64,000 nt of DNA. It comes from Bacillus multifaciens (lineage in GTDB: Bacteria; Bacillota; Bacilli; Bacillales; Bacillaceae_G). A program made the translations under genes and the position numbers. Shown here in pieces: positions 60,774-64,000 of this stretch. The stretch's first letter is position 1. Every line of letters begins with the position of its first letter. Under the pieces are notes generated by a model. That model was given only the letters and a program-made list of their open reading frames with translations. It did no database searches and was not told the origin of the DNA. The stretch spans positions 62,001 through 126,000 of the forward strand of contig NZ_JAVBXD010000006.1 of assembly GCF_030756675.1 (NCBI RefSeq). The letters run 5' to 3'.

Positions 60774-62417
60774 TCAAGCCGCTTTTCTTCTCCATAATAC
60801 ATATGCACCGGTCATACATAATACACCTAGCGCAGCTGATGTAGCAATGTCTCCACCTGACATACCTGTCTCTGGTAAGTAACGATTTTCTACTTTTGTA
60901 TCTTTTTGTACAGATTGGTTTTCATCATTTACGGCAGAAGATTCACTTGTATTCTTTTGTGGTTCTTCTACTTTAGGCTGTTCATTTGTTGGTTGCTTTG
61001 ACTCGTCAGTTGGATTATTCCCTTCATTTGTTGACGTTTTTGTCCAATCATAAACAGAGCCTTTACCCGTTAAAAAGTTCTTATATTGCACAAGTGCTAA
61101 CATCGCTTGCTCCGTTGTCATGCCACTTTCTTCCGTATCAGCTGACAACCATTTAAACCCACCATTTTCTAATTGATAGGATAATAGATTTTGCACCGCA
61201 TTATAATTATTTTTTGTAAATGTAGCACTCGTTGGATCGATACCAGCTGCTGCAAGCCCAAGTATCGCTTGCGCTACACTGTTAGCATTTTCTACACCAC
61301 CAGATGAAAATCCACCTTTACCTGTTTGTGTACTAGCTAAATATTTCTTCGCTTTTTCTAACGCTTGTTTTACTTCTGCTTGATCTTGATATGGTGCTAA
61401 TGCCACAAGAGCCATTCCTGTTACATCAGCATCACCTGGTTCCTCTAAATTCCCCATATACGCCCAGCTACCGTCTGTATGTTGTAATTTTAAAATAGCA
61501 TTAATTAAGGCGTCACGATTCCATTTTGCATTCGCTGGCACTTCGTATTTTCTTGTATCTAACGCTATTAAACTAAAAATGTAATCTGTAATAGTTTCTG
61601 TTTTTTCAAAGTTATATAGCTTTGAAATTAAGTTATTATTAGCAATGTTTGTTGGATCTCCATTTACTGCTGTAACTGCTAAAATGGTACGTGCTAATTC
61701 AGTAGAAGAAAATTTATTTTCTTTTTCATCAATACGTTCTACTAACGATTGTAAATAACTTGACTTTGTATCTTTAGAAACTTCTTGGCCTGATTGAGTA
61801 AGTCCAATCATGACCCAGTCACCATCGATACCATCTTTCATCATCTTTTGGGCAGTTTTTGTAATCGCTTCATCCACTTTCTTTGTTACATCAACTTTTG
61901 TAGGTTCTTGTGGTTTTGGTACATCTGGCTTATCTGTATTTGGCTTTTCCGTATCAGGTTGTTTCTTACATGTACCAAGTTTATCTAACACTTGTTGCAA
62001 AGTTTCTTGACTCATATTGTTCCAATTAACAACATAGCGATACGCAACAACATCTCCAGCATTTAATTTATAGCTATCTGCCCCAACCATTGGTGATTGA
62101 TTATTTACCTCATATGTCCAGCCGCTTGTTGCACCAGCCATTAATCCATCAATACCTTTAATATATACACCATACTTTGTGTTTTCTGCCGTTACTTTAT
62201 TACCCATTTCTTTTTGCAGTAAACTATAGGCTGTATCTCCATCTTGAATTGCAACTTCTTTTGGACATAGCATAATTCCTTTTTGCGAATCTCCAACAAT
62301 TGCTAACGTTGCTGTATTCCCTTCAGCAAACGTAATATGTACAGTATTTGCAAAAGACAAGACAACCAATGCAACTGTCATAAATGACGTTACTAACCAC
62401 TTTTTCATATTCGTCAT
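60774..62417 (-). CDS. LPXTG cell-wall protein: DUF4430 plus terpene-cyclase-like alpha/alpha toroid
   Basis: 547 residues. Signal peptide 1-31 (cut after TFA). DUF4430 domain about 33-150 with DGDTAYSLLQKEMGNKVTAE, GVYIKGIDGL, SGWTYEVNNQSP and LNAGDVVAYRYV. Pro-rich linker about 155-180. Residues about 185-465 are helical repeats of the prenyltransferase/squalene-cyclase type (ILKLQHTDGSWAYMGNL, YLASTQTGKGGFSS, LLSYQLENGGFKWLSADTEE). A Ser/Asn/Glu-rich stalk leads to the sortase signal LPETG at 514-518, hydrophobic tail and RRKAA. Both folds occur in transcobalamin/intrinsic factor, in reverse order. First gene of the operon. Confidence 0.9.
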   Translation of the reverse strand: MTNMKKWLVTSFMTVALVVLSFANTVHITFAEGNTATLAIVGDSQKGIMLCPKEVAIQDGDTAYSLLQKEMGNKVTAENTKYGVYIKGIDGLMAGATSGWTYEVNNQSPMVGADSYKLNAGDVVAYRYVVNWNNMSQETLQQVLDKLGTCKKQPDTEKPNTDKPDVPKPQEPTKVDVTKKVDEAITKTAQKMMKDGIDGDWVMIGLTQSGQEVSKDTKSSYLQSLVERIDEKENKFSSTELARTILAVTAVNGDPTNIANNNLISKLYNFEKTETITDYIFSLIALDTRKYEVPANAKWNRDALINAILKLQHTDGSWAYMGNLEEPGDADVTGMALVALAPYQDQAEVKQALEKAKKYLASTQTGKGGFSSGGVENANSVAQAILGLAAAGIDPTSATFTKNNYNAVQNLLSYQLENGGFKWLSADTEESGMTTEQAMLALVQYKNFLTGKGSVYDWTKTSTNEGNNPTDESKQPTNEQPKVEEPQKNTSESSAVNDENQSVQKDTKVENRYLPETGMSGGDIATSAALGVLCMTGAYVLWRRKAA

Positions 62418-62807
62418 ACTGATGAATCATCCCCTCTCCTATAAATCACATAAAAAATACCCACAATGGCTGCTGCATAAACACGCAGCGAAACAAATAT
62501 TCAATAAGCGCTTTACATTTCTGTTGCTTCCTTTATATATATTAGGAAACAATAATGTTTTACATCATAGATTTTACGCTATTGCAAATCCATAATGTTA
62601 CAAAATTCTGTACTATTTTACTATTTATATATTTTTTTGTCTATGATTTCTCATATTTCCTTCTAAAGATTAATAGAATTTTTATACGGCTACTTGTGGG
62701 TATTCCCCCTCATGATTGTAAGAAATCCGATAAAGATAGACCTCGTAACAACTCAATAAGGAATGAAAAACATTAATACAAAATTCACTTTATCACCTTA
62801 TTTTATA
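62418..62807. promoter_or_regulatory. Upstream region of the ECF/DUF4430 operon
   Basis: 390 bases without a gene. Near the operon are GCTGC/GCAGC at 62470-62490 (hairpin), a weak cre-like core AATAAGCGCTTTAC at 62504-62517, and an inverted repeat TTGCTTCCT (62524-62532) / AGGAAACAA (62544-62552, one mismatch). I looked for the cobalamin riboswitch core and did not find it. The remaining 200 bases toward RraA are plain AT-rich sequence. Confidence 0.5.
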
Positions 62808-63293
62808 TCATAACTCATGATGAATTTCTTTTTCACATACAATTACACCATCTTCGTCAACATAAACATAATTTCCCGGAATCCAAGAAACTCCGCCAAA
62901 AGACACCGGAATATTTGTTTCTCCCTTCCCTTCTTTCACACTTCGCTTCGGCATCGTCGCAATCGCTAAAATACCGATTTCTATTTTCTGTAAATCGGCA
63001 CAATCACGAACACATCCATAGATAATGATGCCGGATAAATTCCGCTGCCTTGCTATGTTTGCTAAATTATCACCAAGTAATGCGCAATTGGTTGAACCTT
63101 CTCCATCTACAACCAATACCGTTCCTTCTGGTACCATTTCTAGTGCTCTTTTTACGAGTACATTGTCATCTTTAACTTTCACTGTCGCAATTTTCCCATG
63201 GAACTGCTTTTTCTTTCCATATGATTGAAATAATGGTTTACATACTCGTACTTCCCTTTCATTGTCATCATAAAGATCACTCGTTCTCCACAT
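62808..63293 (-). CDS. RraA-like protein
   Basis: 161 residues. Signature [27 protein letters not shown] near residues 72-98 with the R-D pair that coordinates metal in RraA/HMG aldolases, followed by [20 protein letters not shown]. In E. coli RraA inhibits RNase E; most relatives are 4-hydroxy-4-methyl-2-oxoglutarate or oxaloacetate aldolase/decarboxylases, which is the more likely role in a Bacillus lacking RNase E. Start at the second of two adjacent ATG codons. Confidence 0.9.
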   Translation of the reverse strand: MWRTSDLYDDNEREVRVCKPLFQSYGKKKQFHGKIATVKVKDDNVLVKRALEMVPEGTVLVVDGEGSTNCALLGDNLANIARQRNLSGIIIYGCVRDCADLQKIEIGILAIATMPKRSVKEGKGETNIPVSFGGVSWIPGNYVYVDEDGVIVCEKEIHHEL

Positions 63294-63318
63294 CATTTTC
63301 CCTCTTCTCTTTTCATAA

Positions 63319-63472
63319 TTTATCCCGCATTAACGGGCAGTAATATTCCCACCTCAAAATTCGGCGAAAGCAAAGAAGTTAGGTGGGAGATAAACTGCCC
63401 GTAAAAGCCCGATTGGTTCAACTAATAATCAGTGGGGGATGAAGCCCCCCACTGATTAAAGTTTCACTTTAT
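63319..63472 (+). repeat. Composite intergenic repeat, short copy
   Basis: 154 bases, TTATCCCGCATTAACGGGCA to AGTTTCACTTTAT. Internal stems CCCGCATTAACGGG, CCCACCT/AGGTGGG, CGGGCAGT/ACTGCCCG and AATCAGTGGGGG/CCCCCCACTGATT. Nearly the same as the two arms of 31693-31971, but in reverse orientation and with only 12 bases in place of the nested block. Confidence 0.75.
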
Positions 63473-63563
63473 GTTACATATTCTTGTCCTTTCTTATTTT
63501 CCCTGTCTTATTTTGCAAAATTTTGTATACTGAATAGAAGAAATAAAAAAGGAAGTGTGTAAC

Positions 63564-64000
63564 ATGAGTAGTAAAACAAATGCTTGTCGTTTATTAGATA
63601 AGCACAAAATCGTATATACAGTTCACAAATATGAATGGGATGAGGAAAACTTAGATGCGAAACATGTCGCCGAGCAAGTTCATTTACAATTAGAACAAGT
63701 CTTTAAAACGCTCGTCCTTCGCGGTGATAAATCTGGCGTAATTATGGCCTGTATCCCTTCACACAAAGAGCTCAATTTAAAAGCGCTGGCATCTGCAAGT
63801 AAAAATAAAAAAGTTGAAATGGTTCCAATGAAAGAAATACTTGGATTAACAGGATACATACGCGGCGGTGTTTCACCGCTTGGTGGAAAGAAAAATTATC
63901 CACTCTTTATTGATGAATCTGCTGCAAATCTAGACCCAATTAGTATTAGTGCTGGAAAAAGAGGATTGCAAATTTTCATGAACGGCGCTGACTTAATCAA
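63564..64000 (+). CDS. ybaK: Cys-tRNA(Pro) deacylase (YbaK type), 3' end cut by window edge
   Basis: First 145 codons of a YbaK/EbsC-family editing protein that hydrolyses Cys-tRNA(Pro) formed in error. It begins KTNACRLLDKHKIVYTVHKYEW and shows QLEQVFKTLVLRGDKSG, MACIPSHKELNLKALA and YIRGGVSPLGGKKNYP, all standard YbaK segments including the conserved Lys in VFKTL. ATG 63564 follows GGAAGTG. The family is about 160 residues, so some 15 codons are missing at the right. Confidence 0.92.
   Translation, partial: MSSKTNACRLLDKHKIVYTVHKYEWDEENLDAKHVAEQVHLQLEQVFKTLVLRGDKSGVIMACIPSHKELNLKALASASKNKKVEMVPMKEILGLTGYIRGGVSPLGGKKNYPLFIDESAANLDPISISAGKRGLQIFMNGADLI

Noticed and set aside
62418-62807. Possible cobalamin riboswitch upstream of the ECF operon
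   Set aside because: I looked for the conserved GCCACTG-type B12 box and its partner loops on the minus strand and saw neither.
1-64000. CRISPR arrays, tRNA or rRNA genes, toxin-antitoxin pairs, prophage
   Set aside because: Scanned for regular direct repeats with spacers, cloverleaf-type ends and phage-type gene runs; none was found.

Overview
The window comes from a low-GC Gram-positive chromosome and almost certainly from the Bacillus cereus group. The evidence is the AT-rich base composition, AGGAGG-type ribosome binding sites with many TTG and GTG starts, two S-box (SAM) riboswitches and one lysine riboswitch, three roughly 156-bp intergenic repeats of the bcr1 type, a short relic bounded by IS231-like ends, and gene families typical of that group (NETI protein, DUF4083, GrpB, HssRS-like two-component pair, PhaZ-like depolymerase). 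No rRNA, tRNA, CRISPR array, prophage or intact IS element was seen.

Left part (1-30 kb): a truncated phosphotransferase gene; D-serine ammonia-lyase divergent from an XRE-cupin regulator; an isochorismatase-like hydrolase with an acetyltransferase; an ECF sigma/anti-sigma pair; and a decayed autoinducer-2 (lsr) locus. In that locus the transporter binding-protein gene is a frameshifted C-terminal stub and the regulator is reduced to its helix-turn-helix, with a bcr1-type repeat between them, while AI-2 kinase (lsrK), a cupin and the thiolase (lsrF) remain open. Then come many small housekeeping and detoxification genes (GNAT, NUDIX, VOC, alpha/beta hydrolase), a MoxR-DUF58-membrane protein operon whose last gene carries a poly-A frameshift, a DMT exporter divergent from a MocR regulator across a palindromic operator, and a lysine-riboswitch-controlled lysine permease.

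Middle part (30-50 kb): sirtuin, signal peptidase I, CutC, acyl-CoA dehydrogenase, DUF218, a GNAT pair, an S-box-controlled M20 amidohydrolase, a large SF1 helicase with a PLD-like tail, an HssRS-like heme-sensing two-component system, a serC-serA-DUF1015 serine cluster, an MFS-NETI pair and a PhaZ-like hydrolase.

Right part (50-64 kb): a MarR-MFS pair, a serine beta-lactamase-like hydrolase, a small orphan gene under an S-box, YwiC-like protein, and a five-gene minus-strand operon. The operon encodes an LPXTG surface protein (DUF4430 plus an alpha/alpha-toroid-like region), a DUF4430 lipoprotein, an ECF transmembrane T component, a double ATPase and an S component. DUF4430 is the transcobalamin/intrinsic-factor C-terminal-like domain, so I read this as a surface capture-and-relay system for cobalamin or a similar corrinoid. 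It is the most interesting system in the window. The window closes with RraA-like protein, a composite repeat and the start of a YbaK-type Cys-tRNA(Pro) deacylase.

Intergenic repeats are unusually informative: three bcr1-type copies in one orientation, a second repeat present as a short and a long copy (the long one with about 130 bp nested inside), and a hairpin repeat found twice, once at the break point of a truncated hydrolase gene.
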